Source: Euglena gracilis (lineage: Eukaryota; Euglenida; Euglenophyceae; Euglenales). From it: a stretch of 64,000 nucleotides of DNA. Both the position numbers and the translations under genes were made by a program. Below are positions 48,491 to 59,400 of the stretch, piece after piece; the first letter of the stretch is position 1, and every line of letters begins with the position of its first letter. The stretch is from positions 67,304,714-67,368,713 of the forward strand of contig CP154954.1 of assembly GCA_039621445.1 (NCBI GenBank), given 5' to 3'. The notes under the pieces were generated by a model that searched no databases, had not been told where the DNA came from, and was given only the letters and a program-made list of their open reading frames with translations.

Positions 48491-51400
48491 GACCAGGCCG
48501 GGCTATACTCCCCGTGGCCGTTTTGGTGACACGAATAACTGAGACCGAGCCATCCACATGGAGCCGACTCATTGACGTTTTTCATGGGAGTTTGCCCATC
48601 GTTCATGCAGGGTGGCAAAGTGGAGGGCGACCCCACCAATCCGGGTCTTTTGATTTTGAATCAAAAAATGTACCCGAGCAGGGTCCGATATCAGGAGGGT
48701 GCACGGGTTTGGGGGGGGGGTGCCCCCCCCTCCTGGGGGGGTTTGGATGGACCCCGGGGGGGTACCCGGGATCCCCCCAAGAGGTCAAGTTGATGCTTCC
48801 CACCCTTTTGTACAGAGGCACAGTCCGGGTGACCGAATTTCGGCCTGCCGCGAAGCGCCGGGCCGAAACGTATTGCCCCCCACGTTCGGAAAATGCCATT
48901 TTGGGCACCTTCTGGGCAAACATTGCCAAAAAAATGCCCAAAATTCTGAGGGAGGGTCCGACCCATCCCCCTCCCATCTGCCCTTATATTGAACCCTGGC
49001 CCCGAGGCAGACTTCATTTCAAGACCCCAAATTTGGGGCTCACCACTCACCATGCAGTCCGGCCTGGCCGGGAGACAGCGGGGATGGCTGGGGGGAGCTG
49101 GAGCAGCTCTTCGGCCCGCAGATGCCCCACGTCCGGTGGTCCTTCCCGGACGCCCCCGTACAGGCGTGTCGGCGTGCAAGGTGCACTTGAATCTGTTCGG
49201 AAAGTTAAAGGAAGTGCGCACCCCCCCAAGAGGGTGCTGTGGGCAGGGCATTTTCGACCCCCCCAGGGGGGGGTTTTGGGGTGGCGCCAAACCACCCCCC
49301 GGCGCTGAAGGCGCCAGGTCCCGAAAATGGCCATTTTCAAGGGAAATTTGCCTGCACCTATGCCGACCGCAGCCGACCGCAGCCGACCGCAGCCGACCGC
49401 GCAACTTTTTCTATTTGATGTCAATTTTTCAGTGAGAATGAGGAATTGGGCTCATTTTTATCCCAGGTTTTGAGATTTTGGCTCATCTGGCTCATATTGT
49501 CATTTTTGGCCACTTTTGGCCACTTTTGGCCATTTTAGGTCGCTTTTGTCCCCTTTTGGCCCATTTGTCACCATAATTCACCAATTTTGACCTATTTTGA
49601 CCATTTTTGGCCACTTTTTGCCCACTTCTTGTAATTTTGGGCCATTTTGTCCTGCTCTTGGGCCATTTTGGGCCATTTTTGACCATTTAGAGCCATTTTC
49701 GATTTTTTTTGCCCATTTTTTTGTGGTCTCTTTTTGGTCCAATTTGACCATTTTTGAGCATTTTGCGCTAGTTTGTTGCCAAAAGTGAACAAAAGCTGCT
49801 AAAGTGGCCAAAATTGGCCAAAAGCAGGGCCATTTTGGGCCATTTTTGGCTTTTTTTGGACCACTTTGGGCATTTTTTGTTATTTTTGCCTGCTTTTGGT
49901 AACTTTTTGGTCCATTTTGATCATTTTTGACCGTTTTGCGCCAGGTGCAGCTTCTGGAGTCGCAAAAACAGTGGCCAAAACAGCTTTTCTTTGGCCTCTT
50001 TTGCCCACCTTTGGCCATTTTAACCATTTTTGGTCACTTTTTGACCATTTTAGGTCACGTTTGGCTGCTCTTGATGTCAAAAGCAACAAAAAGACGTTTA
50101 AAGTGGCCTGAAAGTGGCCAGAAGTGGGTAAAAATGGCCAAAAGCAGAGAAAAGTGGTCAAAAGTGGGCAAAAGAGGCCAAATGTGGTGAAAAGAGGTCA
50201 AAGAAAGCAAAAGCTGGTCAAAAGCAGCCAAAACACAGCAAAAAGTGGGCAAAAGCAACAAAAGTGACCAAAAGAAAGCAAAAGGCAGGAAAAAATGGGC
50301 AAAGACAGCAAAAAGTGACCAAAAGTCGGCAACAGTGGCCAAAAGCAGTCCAAAAGCATCAAAAATTGGCCAAAAGCAGCGAAAAGTGGCCAAAAGTCGG
50401 CAACAGTGAATTGTGTGGTTGTGATATATGCTCATTTTTTGTTGGCCTGCCCCCCACCTACGGCCGATTATTTTGCCGACCGCTGCCGACCGCAGCCGAC
50501 CGCAGCCGACCGCAGGCTAAAATTTGGAATCTGTCATAGGTGCTTGCCAGGGACCAAGCTTGACCCCCCCCTGGGATGTGTGCCTGCTGTGGGCAGGCAC
50601 CTCATAACACAAGGTACCCCCCCAACCCCAGGGTTGGTAAAAGAAGCCGCTTTATTCAGGTCTGCCATAAATTCTGTTGATTCCCCGTTTTTTTTTTGAT
50701 ATTTCTGGATTTAGCCTTGGCCCCAAAAAGGTCGACCACAGCAAGTCCCAAATAGGCCCTATCACCATGAAATGGACTCTGAGAGCGTGCTAATACCTAT
50801 TCCCCCTTCCCCGTTATTCTTCTATGGGTATTTCTATGGCATATCGCTTCACCAAAATGAAAAGCAGTGGTCTTTTTTGCGAGTCACCCCCACTGTCACG
50901 TGTTTGACATGTGTTGCGCAGCCTGTCAGCTGCAACTCGGGGATGCGTACGACCAGTTGGTTTGACATCGACGCCATCCCAGTGACAGGTATTGGGGAGG
51001 ATGAATAATTTTGCAATGTATTGATTTTCTTGAGACATCATGGCAGTTTTAGAAGTTTTTGTCATTGCTGGCGATGGTGTAGGGGGGGGGGACAAAACGC
51101 CTTTTTTTTTGCAGGGTTTTGCAATTTTGACAAAATTTGGGGTTTTTTTGGTTTTTTTTAATGTTTTTTTCTTCGGTGATTTTTGCTGGAAAGGTTTTTG
51201 ATTATGAAAATTTCTTCGCTTTGGCCCCGATTCCCCCAAGACCGGAAAGTAAATATTCAAAGTCAATATTTGTCATTTTGACATTTTTTTTGGTCAATAA
51301 AATGCTTATTTTTTTGCAAAATGAAAAATTTGCCCTGACAGAGCCGAAAATTTTTCTAAGTCCTCTCTTTCAGAAATAGTTCATCCCGGGGTTGCTCCTG

Positions 51401-53329
51401 AAGGATTTTATATGCAACTTGGTTTTTTTGCATTTTTATGCATCGCGTTTTTTTTAAGGGTCCATGTTGCATTTCCACGCCCCCCCCCTTGATGGTGGTG
51501 GTTTTTCAAAAATCATTTCCCCGCTTCACACACCAGAGCGGGAGACCGACAACCCGAAGGGGATGCTGGAGAGCGTGGCGCGCGTGCACCGCATGGTGGA
51601 TGACTTTGTGGCCCAGGGCGTCCCCGCCGACCGCATCGTGCTGGGCGGCTTCTCCGCCATCGCGCAGCCAGCGGCTACACGTGCAAGCACCGCCTAGCGG
51701 GCGTTGTCGGCTTCAGCGGCTGGGGCATGCAGAGGAGGGAGGTGTGGCCGGCTTCTGATGAACAGGCGACAAAAGCTCCACATGGGGGGGGGGGGGCTGG
51801 GCTGCAACAAGTCCAAATTCGAACCCTGGTGAGTCCAGGGTTCGATAAGGAGGGTGTACAGTTTTGAGGGTGGTGGCCCCCCCCCATTCCTGGACCGGAG
51901 GGGGGGGTCCGGACTGGGGGGGTCCGGACCCCCCTAAAAAGGTCAGGTTTTTCCTTCCGGTGCTTTGCGCCGAAAACTTTGGGCATTTTTTTGGCAAGAT
52001 TTTGCCCAAATAGTGCCCAAAAATGGCACTTTTGGCCAATTTGAGGGGCAAAATTTTTCTCCCGGACCGTGCCTCTGGTGTCCCCCCCCCCCCCTGTTGG
52101 CCCAGAGGGGTCGATCCAACCCCCCTGCCCCCCCCCCTCACCTTCCTTTTTTTCAAACCCCGACCCCCCCCCCTTCACCTCTAGGGTTCTGAAGTAAAGC
52201 TTTTTGTTGTGATGGACGGTGGTGTTCAACGTTGGAGGGCTCTTTTTTTTTAAAGAAAGTCGAGTTGCATTGAATGCCAGAGTCAGTGGCCACGTTCAGT
52301 CAGATGATCTGGCATTCCCTTCTTGGGTTCAATTTCCTGTGCCCATGAGGAATGTAGAGGCAAAAACGTTTCATTTCGTTGAGGTTGCGAAGGGTTTCAA
52401 TCAGAATGTGGGTTACGTGGTCTGCATTTCTTCGCCGTCGTATTTCTTTTGCGATGTGTTGGGGTATCCTCCTGGTTGGGCAAAAAGGCATGTCTGATGG
52501 CACCTCCACAGGCCATTACACCCCTTGTCATGTGACCCCCCCCCGGTCGCCGACCACAGGGTGGGGGGTTAGGCAGCAAGAAGGGAGGTAAATGCAACAA
52601 CCATTTCTACCCCCCCACGGCATTTTCGGTCACCCGAATGTGATAAGTGAGGTTCGGTTTGGCAACAGTTTGTTTGTGATCCTAAGGTTGCAGTTGCTCT
52701 CGGCTGTTTCATTTTTCGGTATGCAGACGGCCAGTTGTCTCCACAGATTGGCAGGCTTCTGGACGCTGGGGTGAACAAGGACACTCCGACCCTCCTCTGC
52801 CATGGCACCCGCGACGTGGTGGTGATGTTTGCTTTGGGCAAGCTGAGCTACGACAACCTCGTCGCTCAGGTGGGACGACATTTTGGGCTGAATCGTTCAA
52901 ATGTTCATGTGGACCCTGTGTCACTAATTGGGACCCAGTAATTAAAGGCTGCCTTGTAAAACCTTGGGATTTTGCAGGACAGAAAGGGAGTTGCGTGGTG
53001 CCCCGATCAGGACGAACACCTCTAAGTGCCTAACCATATCAACCTATCCAGGGAATTTTTTTTATACCAAGAACCTGAAGAACGCAAAAAAAAAAAATGA
53101 GGACAACAGTGCATGTTTGTTTTTGTTCGAATAAACAGATTGGGGAATACAAGAGGTGGAAGTGCACATTTTGGGGGACATTGGGGGGGGGGGGGGGATT
53201 TTGATGAATGGTAAACCCCTCCAGGGGAAGACCAACGTCGAGTTCAAGACGTACCCGTTCGGCCACGAGTCCTCCCAGGCGGAGATGAAGGACCTCGCCG
53301 CCTTCCTGAGGCGCGTCCTGCCGAAGTGA
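48457..53329 (+). CDS. LYPLA: Acyl-protein thioesterase / carboxylesterase (LYPLA family), six exons, possible lesion
   Basis: These alpha/beta-hydrolases remove S-palmitoyl groups from proteins or hydrolyse lysophospholipids in the cytosol. Exons: 48457-48490 (MSAAVIWLHGLG), 49072-49163, 50922-50988, 51537-51741, 52747-52869, 53225-53329 (TGA at 53327-53329). Family motifs appear in order: HGLGDSGDGW, FPDAPVQPVSCNSGMR, SWFDI, GMLESVARVH, GVPADRIVLGGFS with the nucleophile Ser codon at 51653-51655, HGTRDVVV with the Asp at 52813-52815, and GHESS with the His at 53264-53266. Phases agree at all junctions. Within exon 4 the three residues after GFS that the family has are missing and the frame shifts by one base. 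The ATG at 48457 follows an AG (48429-48430) that could accept a spliced leader, but the N-terminus is short for the family, so an upstream exon is possible. Confidence 0.87.
48491..49071 (+). other. Nonconventional intron with 9-bp terminal inverted repeat
   Basis: CAG 48494-48496 at +4 and CTG 49064-49066 at -8 give LHGLG|DSGDGWGELEQ exactly. CCAGGCCGG near the 5' end and CCGGCCTGG near the 3' end are perfect complements. Direct repeats retain GGGA. A MITE (48679-48998) is nested inside. Confidence 0.93.
48679..48998. mobile_element. MITE nested in a nonconventional intron (CAGGGT...AACCCTG family)
   Basis: It starts CAGGGTCCGATATCAGGAGG and ends CCTTATATTGAACCCTG. Flanks TACCCGAG and GCCCCGAG match at 6 of 8. 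It is a relative of 46977-47393 and carries the core CGCGAAGCGCCGGG. Confidence 0.85.
49072..49163 (+). CDS. Thioesterase exon 2
   Basis: It reads DSGDGWGELEQLFGPQMPHV then RWSFPDAPVQ, near-canonical for LYPLA proteins. It ends before GCGTGT, a GC donor, phase 0. Confidence 0.93.
49498..50405. repeat. Inverted pair of GGCCAAAAGT-type degenerate arrays
   Basis: From 49498 to about 50050 units read TTTTGGCCA/TTTTGACCA; from about 50090 to 50405 they read GTGGCCAAAAG. The block is thus one large imperfect inverted repeat within a thioesterase intron. GCCGACCGCA decamers flank it at 49361-49400 and 50477-50512. Confidence 0.85.
50922..50988 (+). CDS. Thioesterase exon 3
   Basis: The acceptor is GTTGCGCAG. 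It reads PVSCNSGMRTTSWFDIDAIP then VT. 'V..N.G..M.SWfDi' is conserved. The donor is GTATTG, phase 1. Confidence 0.93.
51537..51741 (+). CDS. Thioesterase exon 4, nucleophile elbow with deletion/frameshift
   Basis: It reads ERETDNPKGMLESVARVHRM, VDDFVAQGVPADRIVLGGFS, then AIA and goes out of frame near 51665-51670. In the frame starting at 51670 it resumes SGYTCKHRLAGVVGFSGWGM to the donor GTGTGG at 51742, with the phase 0 needed by the next exon. The family has a Gln-Gly-Gly after GFS; those three codons are absent and one further base is missing. Confidence 0.85.
52747..52869 (+). CDS. Thioesterase exon 5 (catalytic Asp)
   Basis: The acceptor is TCTCCACAG. It reads IGRLLDAGVNKDTPTLLCHG then TRDVVVMFALGKLSYDNLVA. 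'LL.HG..D.VV' carries the catalytic Asp. The donor is GTGGGA, phase 0. Confidence 0.93.
53225..53329 (+). CDS. Thioesterase terminal exon (catalytic His)
   Basis: The acceptor is ACCCCTCCAG. It reads GKTNVEFKTYPFGHESSQAE then MKDLAAFLRRVLPK and TGA. 'Y.g.gH....E...l..fL..~lp' is the canonical C-terminus. No zinc or membrane motif follows. Confidence 0.95.
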   Translation, partial: GKTNVEFKTYPFGHESSQAEMKDLAAFLRRVLPK

Positions 53330-54140
53330 ACCACCGCCAGCCCCGCCCCAGCCCCGCCGTCGTATTGTGCAAGAAGGGGGCTGTCCGGGGCTGGAGATTG
53401 GGAATCATTTATATTTTTTGTGGACCACAGTCGGAAATGATTCGCTGGCAGCAAAAAAAACTGATTGACTGCTTCTTTGAATGTGTAAGTGAGCCCCTCC
53501 CACAGCAGGGGATGGTTATTAATGCTTTGTCCCCAACTCCGACTCTGCCCACGGTCTCCCAACTCCGTCTCTTGGCAGTAAACCCATTTACCGGCTTGCC
53601 AGAGGGTCGGACACGTCAATCCCGTCTTTTGACTCATTTCTCGTTGTCTCCTGACATTGTTGGTGCTCTCGAGCGCAACTGTTGTTGTGTTTTGTGTTTT
53701 GAATTACACATTTACACAATTCCTTTTTACCGTGGGTATTTTGATATTCAACGTGGCAATGTGGTTTGCATGTCTTTGTCAACAATCATTGAATTTTGTA
53801 CAACTTGTTCACCAAAGTATGTGCAGTTCTTGCCAGAAAATAAAAGAGTCTCCAAAAGGATTCATTCTCTGGGACAATGCCCTCAAATTTTTTAATCAAA
53901 CCCCAAGGACCATCTGTTTGTCAGATAATAACACCTCCCCCCCCCCCCTAAAACACTCAGGTGGACAAAAAAAAAACAAGGTCTCAGAATAACCAATACA
54001 TCTGAAAACGACCGGCATCATTGAAATTGAGCCCATGATCAATCCAGAAATCGTTTCCATTGTGCATAAACAGACCGAAAAGTGCAGCGGAAAGCCGCCC
54101 AGATAATTTTTGAATTTCTTTTTATTTCTTTTTATTATGA
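53330..54140. other. Thioesterase 3' flank: no gene recognised
   Basis: It is likely 3' UTR followed by intergenic DNA. A 189-codon open frame begins at 53326 but overlaps the thioesterase stop and lacks a family motif. Confidence 0.5.
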
Positions 54141-54148
54141 TAATAATA

Positions 54149-55280
54149 CAGGGAGGGGGAAAATATGCACCGTGCAGTTTTTGCAGTTTTTTGCGGCTTT
54201 TTTTTTCTGGAAAAACTGCACACGTGCAGTTTTTTGCAGTTTTTTTTTACTCCAGTTTTGAGGAAACCTGTGGTGCTCATTTTTTGGTGCTCTGCACCTT
54301 GTTACGCTGGATTATATCATTTGAAGGGTGTTTCTCAAGAAAAAGCATCATCTGTTCCCCAACCAAAATTGCTCCACCTCCAACCTGTGCATGTGGTGAC
54401 AGATGTCACGATGCTTATTTTGGCAATCGTCATTTGCACACTCCTGAGCAGATTCGACTAATTATTTTGGGATTCCTAGGGACTAAATCCAAAAACTGTT
54501 TTTTTTGTGCAAATTTTGGTTGAAGTTGGAGTTGAAGATTTTGAGATTCGTGGAGACGCAAAGGAGCACTGAAGAAGATTGGGCCTTGTCCCAAGCATTG
54601 TGGCCAAATATCACACAAGCCAAATGCTTCAAAGAGCAAGAAGTTCTTTCTTATTTGCAAGAAATTCCCAGGTGGTAGACCATTTGGCAATCCATTAAAG
54701 ACAGTGTTCAAAGTTTGTGATGGTTGTTGTAGATTTTTTTTTTAGTTTTGTATATTTTTTTTCATTTTTTTCATCGTGACAGGGTAAAATTCACCAGGTG
54801 ATGGACCGAAAGTTCCAAAGCTGAACATCCCCTGCAAGAATTGAAGGCATAGAAAATTTCTGCATATGGGTGTGTGCATTTTTTCCATATTTAGCCGTTT
54901 GGCACCTTCGTGGGCATGGCCGTTACAAGCTTTGGTGCAGGAAAACCAGTGTGACCCAGCATCCAAACCAAACACATGACTTGCGTTTCAGTGCATGAAA
55001 AACCATGTGCAGTGCACCTTGATTGATTGCTTCCATTTTTGTCGTCATCAGCTCCAAAGCGGTGAAAAAGATTAGGTGAATTGGGGCGTTCTCATGTGGT
55101 CACAATTTACGTTGTTTTGCATATGCACACCATTTCAGCTTGTTTATTGTTATTTTTTGTTGACGTGCAGTTTTTTGCAGTTTTTTGCCGTTTTTTTTTG
55201 CCGTTTTTTTTTGCAGTTTTTTTTGCAGTTTTTTGCAGTGCTGTTTTTGACCTGCCCGTGTGCAGTTTTTGCCCCCCCTG
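54149..55280. mobile_element. TGCAGTTTTT-family element, copy B (1132 bp), perfect 8-bp TSD
   Basis: It starts CAGGGAGGGGGAAAATATGC and ends CAGTTTTTGCCCCCCCTG. TAATAATA flanks it (54141-54148 and 55281-55288), although that repeat is AT-simple. It lacks the nested inserts of copy A and so shows the simpler structure. No coding capacity. Confidence 0.88.
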
Positions 55281-55288
55281 TAATAATA

Positions 55289-56307
55289 AACTTAATAAAT
55301 AAATATCATAAACTGAATAATTAACGCCCGAATAATAAATCCCTGAAAGACAAAAACTCTTTAGAACCCGACTTTGGGTGCCCAAATAATAAACCAGGGG
55401 CTTTATTATTTGGGTGGGTTGTCTTGGTTGTCTCTGGGATGGTTGGCCCTAATGGCTGGTGGATGGGAGGTAATTTTGCAGGGGGGGGCAGAGATGTGCA
55501 GACACACATTTCAGCCTACCCATTAATGCCATTCCTGCCCCCTTTTTTTTGTGCCATTCAGAGGGTACCTTACAAAAGTACAAATATTTTGATAATTGGT
55601 TTATGTTATTTTGCTCTCCACTATCCAAATAATCAGAAAAGGCGTTTCATCATTTTTGTCATTGAGAGGGGACACCAAATTGTTTATTTAAGTAAAGCAT
55701 TTAAACTATTTTTTTCTTCTTATTATACATTTTCCAAAGTTGGTGGGGAAGTCTGTTTTTTGGCATGGTGTGAACAAATCGCAAAGCGGACAAACTGCAC
55801 TGCTGTGCCACAGGGGCTACCTAATGACACACTGGGCAGATAAACCTCCGGGCATGGAGGTTTTATGGTTTCAGTTTCTTCGAAAGTTTCCTCTCTCTGG
55901 TACAGGTGCGGGAATGTGCCTATGTGCTTGCTTGTGTGCGATGCAATCAAACCAACTTTTCTTTTTCAAACCTGAAAGGTAAGAGGACGTGAGACAGAGA
56001 GAAACACAGAGAGAGGAGAGAAATGGAGAGGGGAGCGACCCCGAAGCGCTCCCGCCTTTCTGATAATAATGACAAAATATTAGAAACAAAATATTAGTTT
56101 CTAATATTTTGTATAATCTAATCTAAGATCTAATCTAAGATTGGAGGGAAGGTTCATGTGTGTGTGTGTGTGTGTGTGGTTTGGCACGGCAATGACGACG
56201 GTCTGATGTACACCACATAATTTCATAAGCCATGCGAGGCCTTTTATTTCTTTAATTTGACTCTCGCATGCGCGCGCCGGATTTTGTCTTCCTTTCTGCC
56301 ACAGTCG
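55289..56307. other. Intergenic: repeats, no gene recognised
   Basis: It contains an AATAATAAA/TTTATTATTTGGG inverted pair (55325-55415), a short (GT)n at 56155-56177 and ordinary AT-rich sequence. Confidence 0.5.
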
Positions 56308-56443
56308 ATGGGGGTCCTGGCCTGCCCAGTGACAGCCATCGACCTCGCCGCCGGTTCCGTGCTCTGTGGGCGTGGAGGCGTTCTCTTCTTGTACGGCGTG
56401 GCCACCGGTTCAGAGGAAGGCAGCGTTGAGTTGTTGCCGGGTG
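56308..56443 (+). CDS. WDR6-like exon 1 (3' end uncertain)
   Basis: It reads MGVLACPVTAIDLAAGSVLC then GRGGVLFLYGVATG. 'PVTal.f....lL.G.G..l.vY' is the family's first blade. The GTGTGG donor at 56444 gives the phase 1 needed by exon 57032; GT at 56407 and 56441 would also fit. Confidence 0.75.
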
Positions 56444-59400
56444 GTGTGGCGGAGTCGTGGATGGTCTCCTCAGTAACGAAATTCCGGATAATACATCCCG
56501 ATTGTGTATCAGTTTGAGTTTTCTTCAAGTGTATGAGTAATGTGTGTGACATGTGCATGCCTGGATTATCACAAAATTTACATAGTTGTGCATAAAATAT
56601 ACGTAATGATATAATTTCTTAGAATATGTATATTGCCATACTACATATATGTCATACTACATGCAATTTACAAATTTTCAATTTGGAAGCATTGTGTGTG
56701 CATATATATGCATTCAAAGTACATACAAAATGTGTGCATGGATTCATCGACCCCGGCGTCTTAAAAAGAATCCTGCAGTTTTTGCATTTGTTCTCTTGCT
56801 GGCAGTTTTATGTCTACTTTTTACTTTTTGGTCGGCTTTATATCTTTGTGCATCATATTTTGGAATTTGTAACACACACAAATAGCTGCCTAAAAAATAA
56901 AATTTTCACCAATGAGAACATAATTGACGCAGAAAGGCAAGTGTCCGGAAAACAAATGAAAATCAACAGCCACAACCAATGTCCCCCACACCATCATCTT
57001 CCCTGGGCAGTGTGTGCTCGTGCCCTTGCAGGCTGCATCCATGGCTTCACTGTCAACCAGGCACCAACGGCCGACCAGGGCCGACCAGGTGCAACCAGGG
57101 CGTACTATTATTTTCAAGACCCCTGTAGGTGGGGGTTCCGACCAGGGTCGACAGGGCCGATCAGGGCCGATTTTGTGGTTTGTCAGCCGAAGTGGCAGCA
57201 TCAACATGGAATTGATGGGAGGAGTGATCCACTCAGAACACAAAATGTGTGGAGTGATCCACACAAAACTGATTGCACTTTAATTGCATTGGGCTGCCTT
57301 GGCAATGGCGGCATGACCAACATTTCTTCATCGTCTGGTGGAAATGAGGTTCTTGATGGTTTTTTTTGGCTGGTTTTTTTCTATAAAAAAACAAACTGGC
57401 CAAAAACAGGCATTTTTGGCCAGTCTTGGGAGTCCAAAAAAATCGGCGCTTTGCACTGGTCACTGAAAAGAAATTCCACTAGCTAGCCCTGCTAACAGAT
57501 TCTCCCCCCCCAGGTCCACCAGCCCCCTGGGGGGGGGGGGGGCACCGCAAACCCTCAAGCAGAAGCCTGGTATAAAACTGGCCAAAAGCTTCCCGAAAGC
57601 GGTCAAAAGAGGTCAAAAGTGGGCAAAAGTTGGTGAAAGTAACAAAAGTGGTTAAAAGTGTTTAACAGTGCATTGTAGGCCGTGATATATGCTCATTTTT
57701 TGTTGGCATGACCCCACCTATGGCCGACTATTTGCCGACCAGGGCTGAAAGGGAAGTGACCATAGGTGCCTGCTGTCGACGGCCCCCACCACGAGGAGGG
57801 GGAGGCCCTAGTGGTGGCATTTGGGCAAAAACGTGTCTGCGTCTTCCTCCTTCGCCCATATGCAGAAGGTCACCCCCTCCACCATATCCCCCCCTTTCAA
57901 TGGCAGCTGGACAAGAACATTTGTGCCAGATTCCCTTGAATAACTGTAAGAGTGTTGCCTGGCGTTGCCTTTCTGCTGCCTTGTTTGAATTTGGTTTGCA
58001 GATATTTTATAAAATATTCGCTGAAAAGAATTGCTATGAGCCCATACCCACCCCAACAGTCTCTCCAGACAGCTGTGACTCATCAGGAAAAGTCTTGGGT
58101 AACCAAGTTCGTTCCTCAAAAACTGGCTCCTTGATGCATGCCCACACGTGCACGCAAAGCAGGGTTTTCTTTTGTCTTGGACCCCGGGGGGAGGGTGTGG
58201 GTCCGGCCGAGCCCCCCCCCCCCCCCCGGGGGATGTATTTTTTTGTGCCGAAGGCGCCGAAAAATTTTGAAAAGGTGCTATTTTAGCATTTTTCGCGATT
58301 TTTGGCCATTTTCGGGCAAAATGGAGTGGGTCCCCCCCCTCGGGCCCCCCCTCAGGGGGTGGGTGGGCAGGGGGGGGACCCCCTCCCCCCTGGTCTTAAA
58401 AAAACCCTGACGCAAAGTTTTCACCAAATTTGGTGCTACTGGAAGTGAACGAAATTTTTCTGGAAGCTCTCAGAAATCAGTTTTGTTTGAATCGCCTGAA
58501 TTTGTGTGTATCCGGCCCCAATGCATTCATAAACGAAACTCCCATTTTGGCGGGCTGTTTTGGTCGCTGGAGACAGTCCGGGAACGCCCGACAGAAGCAA
58601 AACTCGCGTAGTTCGGAGCACCCCCAATTCCAGGCGGCTTTACGAAGCGCCTCCCGCCTCCCAGGGCCCTTGGTTGGCCGCATCGACCGCCAATGGAGCA
58701 TCGACGCCTGCAGCGACTGGGTCCACTGCGTGCGCTGGGTGGGCTCTAGCAGGTGCCGCCCCAGTTCAAAACGCCTCTCCTCGCAAATCCCGGTCATTTG
58801 AACCACGGGCTTTGCTCGGATGATGTCGAGGAGCTGAGAGACAGTCATACAAGCATACCAGCCACTGGTAGTTTTGCTGTCATATCTGCAACGTTAGCAC
58901 CAGGGCCAAGGAGGACCTGGCACACAGCGTATGTAGATGTACCGTCAAACGGAGGTTGCTCCTTTTGCAGGGGAATTGCAAGCCATCAGGGATTCCACAG
59001 AGGACGGGTTATTTACAGGTGCAGTGCAGCCGCGCAGAACGACAACCTGCACGGTGACACTCACCAGGCATCTGGCTGCCTCCTCTACCTTGGCCAGGCC
59101 TTTGCCTGAGATGGGGGATGGATGAATATGGCGGGGTACGAACAAAAGTTCGAAAACTTCCAGGAGTGAGGATTTTCTTAATTTACTAGAAGAAGGCTTT
59201 CTTTACTGAGTGTATCAATAAATTAAAAGACACTCTGGCAGGACAAGCAACCGCAAATTCTCCAACTTTTTCGCTACGGGTTTTCTTGGCCGTCCCAAAA
59301 GTCATGACTGCAGCCATGGCTGCGGTCACCCCCTTATCGAAGCTCTGCCGGGAAACAGATTTGGCCCCTCTTGGCGTTGGTTTTCCAAACGCGGCATGCG

